From JBBIPZ01 sp037442505 [NCBI: Deltaproteobacteria bacterium] (GTDB lineage Bacteria > CALINM01): a DNA stretch of 19,125 nucleotides. Made by a program: the position numbers and the translations under genes. Positions 7,760-18,336 of this stretch are shown piece by piece. The stretch covers positions 1 through 19,125 of the forward strand of contig JBBIPZ010000029.1 in NCBI GenBank assembly GCA_037442505.1, written 5' to 3'. Position 1 is the first letter of the stretch, and the number at the start of each line of letters is the position of its first letter. Below the pieces are notes generated by a model, which had not been told where the DNA came from, did no database searches, and saw only the letters and a program-made list of their open reading frames with translations.

Positions 7760-8084
7760 TACTATTAGTAAGCTCTTGATTGTATATGTAATTTTGAAAA
7801 AGGAAAAACTCTTTTGCCGCTTCATAGTAAGTAAAATTAATTTTTTTGAAACGCACAACCATCGAAACATGGGGTTTAAAAGAATCTCTAAGCACTGCCC
7901 TTACAATTCTTTTAGCCCTATTTCTTTTAACTGCAATCCCCAATTTTTTTGAAACCGATAACGCGTATTTTATATCCTTACAACCACTGTAAATATAATA
8001 AAACTTAAATAAAGTTGTGTCAAAAATTTTGCCGCTGCCAAAAATACTTTTTATTGTCTGCTTCTTTTTAATACTGCTCAACAC
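7743..8084 (-). CDS. rnpA: Ribonuclease P protein component
   Basis: Basic protein subunit of RNase P, which helps the catalytic RNA cut 5' leaders from pre-tRNAs. Core features: KKKQTIKSIFGSGKIF at the N-terminus, FYYI and ALSVSKKLGIAVKRNRAKRIVRAVL. The last holds the RNR signature of the family (RNRAKR at about residues 54-59). From GTG 8084 it is 113 residues, normal for RnpA. An in-frame TTG at 8105 would give 120 residues and overlap rpmH by 17 bases. GTG 8084 is preferred because it lies 4 bases after the rpmH stop (reinitiation) and the extra seven residues look unlike the family. Neither start has a clear Shine-Dalgarno. Confidence 0.9.
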   Translation of the reverse strand: MLSSIKKKQTIKSIFGSGKIFDTTLFKFYYIYSGCKDIKYALSVSKKLGIAVKRNRAKRIVRAVLRDSFKPHVSMVVRFKKINFTYYEAAKEFFLFQNYIYNQELTNSNDKTL

Positions 8085-8088
8085 AACC

Positions 8089-8238
8089 TTATTTACCAGA
8101 CACAACTGGGGTTAAATATTTTCTACCCTTTCTTCTTCTATTTTTAAGTACTTCAATTCCTCCAGCAGAACTGTTTCTTTTTCTAAAACCATGGGTTCTT
8201 TTTCTTTTTGTGTTAGATGGCTGATAAGTCCTTTTCAT
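8089..8238 (-). CDS. rpmH: 50S ribosomal protein L34
   Basis: A 49-codon gene whose product begins [18 protein letters not shown], the nearly invariant start of L34, followed by a basic tail with [11 protein letters not shown]34 is a small 23S rRNA-binding protein of the large subunit. The C-terminus continues YLTPVVSGK, a few residues longer than the usual 44-46. A strong AGGAGG ribosome-binding site is at 8244-8249, five bases before the ATG. It is the first gene of the minus-strand run. The rpmH-rnpA-yidD-yidC order is the classical origin-proximal arrangement. Confidence 0.96.
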   Translation of the reverse strand: MKRTYQPSNTKRKRTHGFRKRNSSAGGIEVLKNRRRKGRKYLTPVVSGK

Positions 8239-8268
8239 AAACGCCTCCTATTCTTACGTAAGCTATTA

Positions 8269-8297
8269 ATTTTGTTTCTTTTTTTTTAAAAAGTCAA
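8269..8297 (-). promoter_or_regulatory. Putative sigma-70-type promoter for rpmH operon
   Basis: On the minus strand TTGACT (complement of 8292-8297) is followed after 17 bases by CAAAAT (complement of 8269-8274). Against TTGACA/TATAAT this is 5/6 and 4/6. The expected transcript start is near 8262, giving a leader of about 24 nt with the AGGAGG site. A perfect 10-bp palindrome, CTTACGTAAG (8253-8262), sits at the predicted start point. Confidence 0.5.
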
Positions 8298-8306
8298 GAA
8301 TTAATT

Positions 8307-8321
8307 TGGCAATTTTTGCCA
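8307..8321. promoter_or_regulatory. Perfect inverted repeat in the rpmH-dnaA divergent region
   Basis: TGGCAA-TTT-TTGCCA is a perfect 6-bp inverted repeat with a 3-base centre. It lies just upstream of the rpmH -35 and about 45 bases upstream of the dnaA -35. It could be a repressor or activator site, but no regulator can be named. No U-run follows it, so it is unlikely to be a terminator. Confidence 0.35.
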
Positions 8322-8363
8322 GAGTAAGTAAATTCAAGGTAAAGATTAAAAAGATTTTAATGC

Positions 8364-8392
8364 TTGAATAGAATAAAATATTCTGGTAAATT
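8364..8392 (+). promoter_or_regulatory. Putative dnaA promoter, apparently leaderless
   Basis: TTGAAT (8364-8369), a 17-base spacer and TAAATT (8387-8392) match sigma-70 consensus at 4/6 and 4/6 with ideal spacing. Only 8 bases separate the -10 from the dnaA ATG at 8401. A transcript would start at or within a couple of bases of the ATG. There is no Shine-Dalgarno before this ATG, in keeping with a leaderless message. Confidence 0.45.
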
Positions 8393-8400
8393 ACTCAAGA

Positions 8401-9693
8401 ATGGAAAATCTCTGGAAACGTTTTTTAGAAACAGCAAAATCAAAATTCAATCCAACCACACTGGAGACATGGATTATACCGATGGAAATCATAAAAGCAG
8501 AAGGAGAAACATTAACGCTTTTTGTACCAAATGACTTCTTTAAGGATTGGATTTTAGAAAACCATATTGAACAAATTAAGGAAATATTTTCCGAATTACT
8601 GGAAAAAAACATAGAGATACTTCTCGAAACAACTAAAAAAGAGAAAAAAGAAAACACAAATGAAGTTTTTCATCCAAAACTTGTTCATAAATACACTTTC
8701 GAAAATTTCATTAAAGGCAGATCTAACGAATTTGCTTATGCAGCATCACAGGCAGTTGTGGATAAACTTGGCAGTTTATATAATCCCCTACTCATCTATA
8801 GTAATGTAGGTCTGGGCAAAACTCATCTAATAACGGCTATTGGACACGAGGTTTATAGAAGATACAGAAACAAAAAGATACTGTATTACAGAGCAGTTGA
8901 GTTTATGAACGAACTAATTACATGCATCAGATTTCAAAAAATGCATGAATTCAGGGAAAAGTTTAGAGACGCTGATCTACTTTTAGTGGATGATATCCAG
9001 TTTATAGCTGGCAAAGATACAACTCAAGAAGAATTCTTTAATACTTTCAATATGTTATATGAGATGAAGAAACAAATCGTTATGACCAGTGACAGATTTC
9101 CAAAACAGATACCAAACATAGAAGATAGACTAAAAAACAGATTTGAATGGGGTTTGACAGCAGACATTCAACCCCCTGAATACGAAACACGTATAGCTAT
9201 ACTAAAAAATAAAGCAAAATATCACAATGTTGTTCTTCCTGATGATGTTGCAAACTACATAGCTGAAAATATTTGCAATAATATTAGAGAGATGGAAGGG
9301 GCATTAATAAAAATACTTGCATATTGTTCTTTAACAAAACAAAAAATTTCCTTAGAAACAGCAAAATCACAACTAACAGATTTTATTACCAAAAACAATG
9401 GCATAATTACAATAGAAGGCATACAAAAAGCTGTTGCAGACTATTTTCAAATAAAAATAACCGATCTAAAATCTCAAAAAAAATTAAAAAATATCGCAAT
9501 ACCAAGACAAATTGCAATTTACTTATGCAGAAAACATACTAATCTCTCATTAAACGAAATAGGTCAAAAATTTGGAGGAAAAGACCACTCAACAGTAATA
9601 CATTCTATAAACAAAGTAACAAAAAAGTTAGAAGAAGACAACGAAACAAAAAAACACATAGAAAATATCAACAATTTGTTGATAAAATATTGA
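8401..9693 (+). CDS. dnaA: Chromosomal replication initiator DnaA
   Basis: A 430-residue AAA+ initiator that binds DnaA boxes and opens oriC. Domain I: residues 1 to about 78, with LWKRFLETAKSKFNPTTLETWI typical of the DnaB/DiaA-interacting domain. Domain II is very short (about 79-92). Domain III (about 93-330) has Walker A NVGLGKTH (135-142), Walker B LLLVDDIQF (193-201), the sensor I region and DRLKNRF (243-249). Domain IV is the DNA-binding domain with IGQKFGGKDHSTVIHSI, in which lysine replaces the commoner arginine before DHST. ATG 8401 has no ribosome-binding site, and a promoter ends 8 bases upstream. The last codons overlap a DnaA-box-like inverted pair. Confidence 0.97.
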   Translation: MENLWKRFLETAKSKFNPTTLETWIIPMEIIKAEGETLTLFVPNDFFKDWILENHIEQIKEIFSELLEKNIEILLETTKKEKKENTNEVFHPKLVHKYTFENFIKGRSNEFAYAASQAVVDKLGSLYNPLLIYSNVGLGKTHLITAIGHEVYRRYRNKKILYYRAVEFMNELITCIRFQKMHEFREKFRDADLLLVDDIQFIAGKDTTQEEFFNTFNMLYEMKKQIVMTSDRFPKQIPNIEDRLKNRFEWGLTADIQPPEYETRIAILKNKAKYHNVVLPDDVANYIAENICNNIREMEGALIKILAYCSLTKQKISLETAKSQLTDFITKNNGIITIEGIQKAVADYFQIKITDLKSQKKLKNIAIPRQIAIYLCRKHTNLSLNEIGQKFGGKDHSTVIHSINKVTKKLEEDNETKKHIENINNLLIKY

Positions 9694-9799
9694 TAACTTT
9701 TTTATAAAAAAACAAATTGTTTATAACTTTTAAATTACTAACATTTTATAAACATTGATTTTTTAAAAAATTACAATAACTTATGAATACTTATTAACA
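9665..9799. other. oriC: Candidate oriC: cluster of variant DnaA boxes, AT-rich
   Basis: Between the end of dnaA and dnaN are several 9-mers related to TTATCCACA. Minus-strand TTATCAACA is at 9677-9685, TTATCAATA at 9688-9696 and TTATAAACA at 9718-9726. Plus-strand TTATAAACA is at 9746-9754 and TTATTAACA at 9791-9799, with ATATCAACA at 9665-9673. Four fit TTATNAACA exactly. The first two form a perfect inverted repeat, TATCAACA-ATT-TGTTGATA (9666-9684). Boxes on the left point one way and those on the right the other. The surrounding DNA is almost pure A/T, suitable for unwinding. The dnaA-dnaN gap is a standard oriC site, and gene polarity diverges just upstream, at the rpmH/dnaA switch. Confidence 0.65.
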
Positions 9800-9842
9800 T
9801 TTAAACACAAACTAAAACTAATACTTAACTAAGGAGATAATT

Positions 9843-10922
9843 ATGAAAGTAATAGTAAAGAAAGACAAACTCATAAAAGCATTACAAAAAGTTCAAGGTG
9901 TAATAGAAAAAAGAACAACACTCCCAATATTAAATAATATACTCTTTGAAACAGACTCCAACCTTACCATAAAAGCCACCAATTTAGAGGTTTCCATTAT
10001 CGTAAAAGTAGATGCAAACATTATAGACAATGGAAGTCTATGTGTACCTGCCAAAAAAATATTTGAAATCGTAAGATTACTTCCAGAAAACGAAGTAACT
10101 ATAGAACAAATCGACAAAAACATACTTATAAGCAACGGAAAAATAAACTATAAACTCTTTACATATCCAACAGAAGATTTTCCCGCAATAAAAACTATAA
10201 ACAAGAATCACAAAATTAGCATTGACAGAGAAAAGTTTTTCGAATCAATAAAAAAAGTCGAATATACAATTTATCCCGACGAATCAAGAGAAAGTTTAAA
10301 CGGTGTTTTTATGCACAAAGTCGATAACAAACTCAGATTTGTAGCATCAGATAGCTTTAGATTAGCCTACAATGAATTTGTTTTTGAAAAAGAATGCGAA
10401 GACATCTTAATACCTAAAAAAACAGTTAATGAGCTTACTAAAATACAGTCTGACATAGAAGAAAAAGAGATAAATCTCTATATCGAAGACAAAACAGTTA
10501 TGGTAGAACTTGGAAATGCTACATTAATATCAAAACTAAAAGAAGCAAAATTTCCAAACTATAAAGAGGTTATACCTAATAATCCATATAAGCTTTACTT
10601 AGATAAAAATGCCATACTTGACACATTAAAAAGAGTCTCGATAATTTCTGATGAGACAACCAGAAGCGTGATACTTAACATAAATGAGGATAAGCTTGTT
10701 ATAAAAAGCAGTAATGCAGAGTTAGGTTTTGCAGAAGAGGAAATGTCTGCAAAATTTGAAGGTGTACCTTTTGAAATTTGTTTTAACGCAAAATTTTTGA
10801 TAGAAGCAATAGAATCTATTTATTCCGAAACGATTATAATAGATCTAAAAGATGGACAATCAGCAGCAATGCTTTCGGGAGATGAGAGCTACAAAGCTGT
10901 TTTGATGCCAATAAGAATGTAA
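9843..10922 (+). CDS. dnaN: DNA polymerase III sliding clamp, beta subunit
   Basis: A 359-residue beta clamp, a homodimeric ring that tethers the replicative polymerase and recruits other DNA-processing proteins. The N-terminal pattern KDKLIKALQKVQGVIEKRTTLPILNNILFE and the C-terminal VLMPIRM, next to the hydrophobic binding pocket, are typical of DnaN. Length matches the usual 360-380, with three repeated clamp domains. AAGGAG at 9831-9836, seven bases before the ATG, is a strong ribosome-binding site. A TACAAT at 9772-9777 could be a -10 element, but its -35 is poor. recF follows after 4 bases. Confidence 0.96.
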   Translation: MKVIVKKDKLIKALQKVQGVIEKRTTLPILNNILFETDSNLTIKATNLEVSIIVKVDANIIDNGSLCVPAKKIFEIVRLLPENEVTIEQIDKNILISNGKINYKLFTYPTEDFPAIKTINKNHKISIDREKFFESIKKVEYTIYPDESRESLNGVFMHKVDNKLRFVASDSFRLAYNEFVFEKECEDILIPKKTVNELTKIQSDIEEKEINLYIEDKTVMVELGNATLISKLKEAKFPNYKEVIPNNPYKLYLDKNAILDTLKRVSIISDETTRSVILNINEDKLVIKSSNAELGFAEEEMSAKFEGVPFEICFNAKFLIEAIESIYSETIIIDLKDGQSAAMLSGDESYKAVLMPIRM

Positions 10923-10926
10923 TGGA

Positions 10927-14243
<3,317 letters not shown>

Positions 14244-14261
14244 ACTTCCAGAGGAGGATAT

Positions 14262-16676
14262 GTGATAAAAGAACTTAATTCATTAGAAGTATTCAGGCAG
14301 AGCAAATATAGCAATAATAATAGAATCGCCGAAGCAATAAAGTTCAAAGATGTTCAAAGCAAGGCAACGGAAGCAGTAGAGTTTGGGCTGGAGATGAGCT
14401 CAGAAGGTTATAATATATTTGTTTTAGGTGAAGCAGGGTTGGGTAAACACGAGATAATAAATGCCATAACACATAATAAATCATTAAAAGAACGCGTTCC
14501 CGATGATTATGTATATGTCTACAACTTCAAAGATGCTGATAGTCCGATATATCTACAGCTTCCTCCTAAAAAAGGAGTGCACTTTGCAAAAGATATGGAC
14601 GAACTTGTTGATAGTCTTCGCAAAGAAATACCCAAAATATTTGAGTCTAAAGAGTATGAAAATGAAAAAAATCAGATTATAGAGAAATTTCAAGAGTTTG
14701 ATAGACAGGTGTTTGATCTGTTAACAGAGGAGGCAAAAGGGAGAGGATTTTCTTTGGAAAGAGGAGTGGATGGTTTTGTATTTTTGCCCATTAAAGATAA
14801 CGAAGTACTCGACGAAGAGAAATACTCCAAGTTACCGGATTCAGAAAAAAAGAATATTCAAGAAAAAATAAAAATCTTACAGGGACGATTGAAAGAGGCG
14901 ATAAAATTAGTTAAAGAGGCAGAAAAAGAAACAAAAAAGAAGATTTTAGAGTTAGAAAAGAGAGTAGCCTTTTCCACAGTGTCATATCATATTGACGAGT
15001 TAAAAGATAAATACAACTATAACGGAAAAATAATTAATTATCTAAAGCTTGTTGAAGAAGATATTTTAAACAACTTAGATGATTTTAAACAGGCAGAGAT
15101 GCCAGTACCTGCCAATATGGCACTACGTCTTTTCAAACCAGAACCATCTTTTATGAGATACAAAGTTAATGTTTTCGTAGATCGTGGTGAACAAAACGGC
15201 GCACCTGTCATTTACGAAACTAATCCAAATCCATTTAATTTAATAGGAAAAGTTGAATACAGATTTCAGATGGGAATGGCGGTCACAGATTTCACACTGA
15301 TAAAATCCGGAGCCTTGCACAAAGCAAACGGCGGGTATCTGATTTTGGATGCACTTGACCTGTTTAAAAATCCGTTTTCGTATGACATTATAAAAAGAGC
15401 AATAAAAAACAAAGAGATTCGTATCGAAGATCCCTTAGAATCTTATAGAATGGCTTCTGGTACACTAAAACCAGAACCCATTCCGCTAAGTGTTAAAGTA
15501 ATCATTATTGGCAGCCCATACATTTATTACATACTACATTATTATGACGAGGAGTTTAACAAGATTTTTAAAGTGAAAGCAGACTTTGAAAGAGACATGA
15601 ATTGGACGGATAATGCAGAGGCTAATTATGCATTGTTTATAAACCAGATAGTTGAAAAAGAAAAGCTTTTACCATTTGATAATACTGGTATTCAGAGAGT
15701 AATAGAGTATGGAGGAAGGTTGGTTGATGATCAAAAAAAGCTATCCATAAAGATAGAGGACATTTCAGCTATAGTTAGAGAAGCAAGTTTTTACGCAAAA
15801 AAGCGAGGAAAAGAGAAGGTTTTTAGAGAAGACGTTTACGAAGCAATTAAAAAACGCAGAGAAAGACATGGAAAAGTAGAAAAGCGCATTCAAGAAATGA
15901 TTATGCGCGATGTATTATTAATATCAACAGAAGGACAGAAGGTTGGCACAATTAACGGTTTATCTGTTTACGATCTTGGAGATTATAGTTTTGGTAGACC
16001 TTCGCGAATAACTGCGAAGGTATCTGTTGGAAAAGAAGGCGTTGTTCATATAGATAGGGAAGTAAAGTTGAGCGGGAAGATTCATGACAAGGGTTCGATG
16101 ATAATGTCAGCATATTTATCAAGCAAATTTGGGATAAATGAGTCTTTAGCATTTAATGCAACCATTAGCTTTGAACAGCTTTATGGTATGGTAGAAGGCG
16201 ATAGCGCCACCCTTGCAGAAGTTTTAGTTTTGGAGTCGGCGATAGGCAATATTCCAATAAAACAAAATATAGCGATTACAGGGTCCATGAACCAACATGG
16301 CGAAGCACAGGCAATAGGTGGAGTTAATGAAAAGATAGAAGGTTTTTTTGCAGTTTGCAAGGAAAGAGGGTTAAAAGGCGATGAAGGAGTGATAATTCCT
16401 AAAGCAAATGTTCAAAACCTGATGTTGGATGAAGAGGTCACATCAGCAATAGAAAAAGGTTTATTTCACATTTATGCAGTAGATAATGTTGAAGATGCAC
16501 TTGAGATAATTACAGGTTTAAAAGCTGGAGAGTTGAACGAAAAAGGAGAGTATCCTGAAGGAACAGCAAACTACCATATTATACAAGGACTTAAAACGCT
16601 TAAAGAGCGAAACCAAAAAAAAGAGGAAAAATCTTCTACCAAAAAGAAGAGGAACGAAAATGGAAAAGAAAATTGA
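14262..16676 (+). CDS. Lon-family ATP-dependent protease (LonB/AAA_32 type)
   Basis: An 804-residue soluble Lon-like protease that would unfold and degrade misfolded or regulatory proteins. It has an N-terminal AAA_32-type ATPase region; a long charged coiled-coil insertion (about 120-260); the family segment GAPVIYETNPNPFNLIGKVEYR; ANGGYLILDALDLF, acting as Walker B; and a C-terminal S16 peptidase. The catalytic Ser is S648 in EGDSAT, with Lys K691 in GGVNEKIEGF. The 43-residue spacing equals that of the Ser-Lys dyad in E. coli Lon. The P-loop reads GEAGLGKHE (56-64), lacking the usual Ser/Thr after the lysine. The start is GTG 14262, with GAGGAGG a few bases upstream. It ends in a basic Lys-rich tail and overlaps the next gene by 17 bases. 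Confidence 0.88.
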   Translation: MIKELNSLEVFRQSKYSNNNRIAEAIKFKDVQSKATEAVEFGLEMSSEGYNIFVLGEAGLGKHEIINAITHNKSLKERVPDDYVYVYNFKDADSPIYLQLPPKKGVHFAKDMDELVDSLRKEIPKIFESKEYENEKNQIIEKFQEFDRQVFDLLTEEAKGRGFSLERGVDGFVFLPIKDNEVLDEEKYSKLPDSEKKNIQEKIKILQGRLKEAIKLVKEAEKETKKKILELEKRVAFSTVSYHIDELKDKYNYNGKIINYLKLVEEDILNNLDDFKQAEMPVPANMALRLFKPEPSFMRYKVNVFVDRGEQNGAPVIYETNPNPFNLIGKVEYRFQMGMAVTDFTLIKSGALHKANGGYLILDALDLFKNPFSYDIIKRAIKNKEIRIEDPLESYRMASGTLKPEPIPLSVKVIIIGSPYIYYILHYYDEEFNKIFKVKADFERDMNWTDNAEANYALFINQIVEKEKLLPFDNTGIQRVIEYGGRLVDDQKKLSIKIEDISAIVREASFYAKKRGKEKVFREDVYEAIKKRRERHGKVEKRIQEMIMRDVLLISTEGQKVGTINGLSVYDLGDYSFGRPSRITAKVSVGKEGVVHIDREVKLSGKIHDKGSMIMSAYLSSKFGINESLAFNATISFEQLYGMVEGDSATLAEVLVLESAIGNIPIKQNIAITGSMNQHGEAQAIGGVNEKIEGFFAVCKERGLKGDEGVIIPKANVQNLMLDEEVTSAIEKGLFHIYAVDNVEDALEIITGLKAGELNEKGEYPEGTANYHIIQGLKTLKERNQKKEEKSSTKKKRNENGKEN

Positions 16677-16929
16677 AGATAATATTGAAAATGATGACAT
16701 AGAAAAGTTCATAAATTCAGAAAGAGAAAAAACAAAGACGGAGCTTGCAGAAATACAAGAAGAGCTAAAAAAGCTTTATGATAGATTGTCTAATTATATT
16801 GAAGTTTTAGATAGTGAGATAAAACTGGCTTTTGAGTTAGGAGATGATAAACAGTGGATTTCTTTAACAAATAAAAAGGCGATAATACTTCAGAGACTTG
16901 CAGAAATTGCTCAGATACTAAATAAGTGA
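16660..16929 (+). CDS. Small charged coiled-coil protein, unknown function
   Basis: An 89-residue protein, very rich in Glu/Lys, with a clear heptad-like helical stretch (about residues 20-88, e.g. KTELAEIQEELKKLYDRLSNYIEVLD). There is no cysteine, membrane segment or recognised motif. ATG 16660 overlaps the lon-like gene by 17 bases, and GAGGAACG just upstream may be its ribosome-binding site, so it is likely co-translated with the protease. Its last 12 bases overlap the convergent trmFO end. It could be an adaptor or partner of the protease, but that is inference from context only. Confidence 0.7.
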   Translation: MEKKIEDNIENDDIEKFINSEREKTKTELAEIQEELKKLYDRLSNYIEVLDSEIKLAFELGDDKQWISLTNKKAIILQRLAEIAQILNK

Positions 16930-18231
16930 TTTTTCTTTAAGAATATTTTTGAAATTTTCGAAGGCTTCTATTTCTTGATTATAAACAAAGGCTTTTCTTT
17001 CCTGCTTTCGCTTGCATCCGGACTTATCAAATAGACCGAAATGAATACCTGAAGGCTGAAAAGACTGTTGATCGTTACTTAGGTGAGACAAAAGAGCTCC
17101 TAAAGCAAATTTAGAATCAATGACAGGTAGCTCAATCTTTTTAATATGTGCGATAAGAAAAATTGCTGATAACAGACCAATAGCGGTTGACTCAACGTAA
17201 CCCTCAACACCAGTAATTTGACCTGCCAAATAAACGTTTTTATTGGCATTTAGACATAAGGTCGGAGAAAGAACCTTAGGAGAATCAACGTAAGTATTCC
17301 TGTGAATAGAGCCATAACGCAGAAAAACAGCATTTTCTAACCCGGGCAACATTCTGAATATTCTTTCCTGTTCTTTAAAAGTTAGTTTTGTTTGAAATCC
17401 CACAAGATTATAAGCAGAGCAGTCAACATCTTCACTTCTTAGCTGAACAACTGCATAAGGAGAAAAACCAAAGATAGATTTATCAAAACCGACAGGCTTA
17501 AGCGGACCATATGCCAAAGTTTGCAAACCTCTCTCTGCCATAACTTCTATAGGCATGCAACCTTCGTAATAAATTTCTTTTTCAAACTCCCTTAGCGGTA
17601 CTTTTTCTGCAATTTTCAATTCGTTAACAAAATCGATGTACTGCTGTTCAGTTAAAGGGATATTTAAAAAATCACCAGCACCCTTATTATATCGAGAGGC
17701 TTTAAAAACTTTTGACATATCGATAGAATCAGCATCAATAATAGGTGCGATAGCATCGTAAAAATAAAGAAAATTTGTGCCAACAAGAGACGAAATAAAA
17801 TCAGAGAATGGCTTGGTTGTAAGTGGTCCCGTAGCAATTATATAATAGTCGTATCCCTCAGGCAAACAAGACAACTCTTGACAAAAAGTAGTCAAATTAG
17901 GAAAAGAAAGAAGGGTGTTTGTAACTTCCTTACTGAGACAGATTCTATCTACAGCTAAGGATAGAGCAGCTGGAACACGGCACTTATAAGCAGAACTTAT
18001 AATAATAGAGCCTAACTCTTGAAGTTCTTTTTTTAGCATAAAAGAGGGCGAACCTTCAGATAATGATTTAAGCGAGTTACTACAGACAAGCTCGGCATAA
18101 GTAGGGAGTTTGTGTGCCTCTGTAAATTTATCAGGCTTCATATCAAAAAGATGAACATTGAAGCCTTGTTTCAAAAGAAAATAGGCAGCTTCACACCCAG
18201 CAAGTCCAGCCCCGATAACGGCTATTTTCAC
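16918..18231 (-). CDS. trmFO: tRNA (uracil-54-C5) methyltransferase TrmFO, folate/FAD-dependent
   Basis: A 436-residue flavoenzyme making ribothymidine at position 54 of the tRNA T-loop with methylenetetrahydrofolate. The FAD-binding GAGLAG is at residues 7-12. The LVCSNSLKS segment places a cysteine at 50 and EGCMPIEVMAERG places one at 225, close to the two functional cysteines of B. subtilis TrmFO (C53, C226). GQITGVEGYVES near the C-terminus is also typical. GTG 18231 is chosen because it has GGAGGG five bases upstream and starts at the FAD-binding strand. The frame is open 23 codons further, but that runs through the tRNA-Arg gene. Length is typical, and it is too short for MnmG. It lies 22 bases downstream of tRNA-Arg. 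Confidence 0.95.
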   Translation of the reverse strand: MKIAVIGAGLAGCEAAYFLLKQGFNVHLFDMKPDKFTEAHKLPTYAELVCSNSLKSLSEGSPSFMLKKELQELGSIIISSAYKCRVPAALSLAVDRICLSKEVTNTLLSFPNLTTFCQELSCLPEGYDYYIIATGPLTTKPFSDFISSLVGTNFLYFYDAIAPIIDADSIDMSKVFKASRYNKGAGDFLNIPLTEQQYIDFVNELKIAEKVPLREFEKEIYYEGCMPIEVMAERGLQTLAYGPLKPVGFDKSIFGFSPYAVVQLRSEDVDCSAYNLVGFQTKLTFKEQERIFRMLPGLENAVFLRYGSIHRNTYVDSPKVLSPTLCLNANKNVYLAGQITGVEGYVESTAIGLLSAIFLIAHIKKIELPVIDSKFALGALLSHLSNDQQSFQPSGIHFGLFDKSGCKRKQERKAFVYNQEIEAFENFKNILKEKSLI

Positions 18232-18253
18232 ATCGTCCCTCCAAAGATAAAAA

Positions 18254-18326
18254 CGCGCCCGGCAGGAATCGAACCTGCGACACTTGGCTCCGGAGGCCAA
18301 TGCTCTATCCTCTGAGCTACGAGCGC
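18254..18326 (-). tRNA. tRNA-Arg (anticodon CCG)
   Basis: A 73-nt cloverleaf on the minus strand. The acceptor is GCGCTCG (18326-18320) paired with CGGGCGC (18261-18255), including one G-U, with discriminator G at 18254 and no encoded CCA. The anticodon stem TTGGC/GCCAA encloses the loop CTCCGGA, so the anticodon is CCG, reading CGG. The T-arm GCAGG-TTCGATT-CCTGC is perfect. It sits 10 bases after the GYD gene stop and 22 bases before trmFO on the same strand, with only a short T-run following. Confidence 0.96.
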
Positions 18327-18336
18327 AGATAAGAGA

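Noticed and set aside
7760-7870. 37-residue N-terminal extension of YidD
   Set aside because: It lies wholly inside rnpA and has no family similarity; the standard YidD N-terminus begins at ATG 7759.
8391-8657. Minus-strand 88-codon frame opposite the dnaA start
   Set aside because: It is a shadow of dnaA domain I with Ser/Phe bias and no ribosome-binding site.
18232-18300. N-terminal extension of TrmFO
   Set aside because: It reads through the tRNA-Arg gene. GTG 18231 has a good ribosome-binding site and the normal family start.
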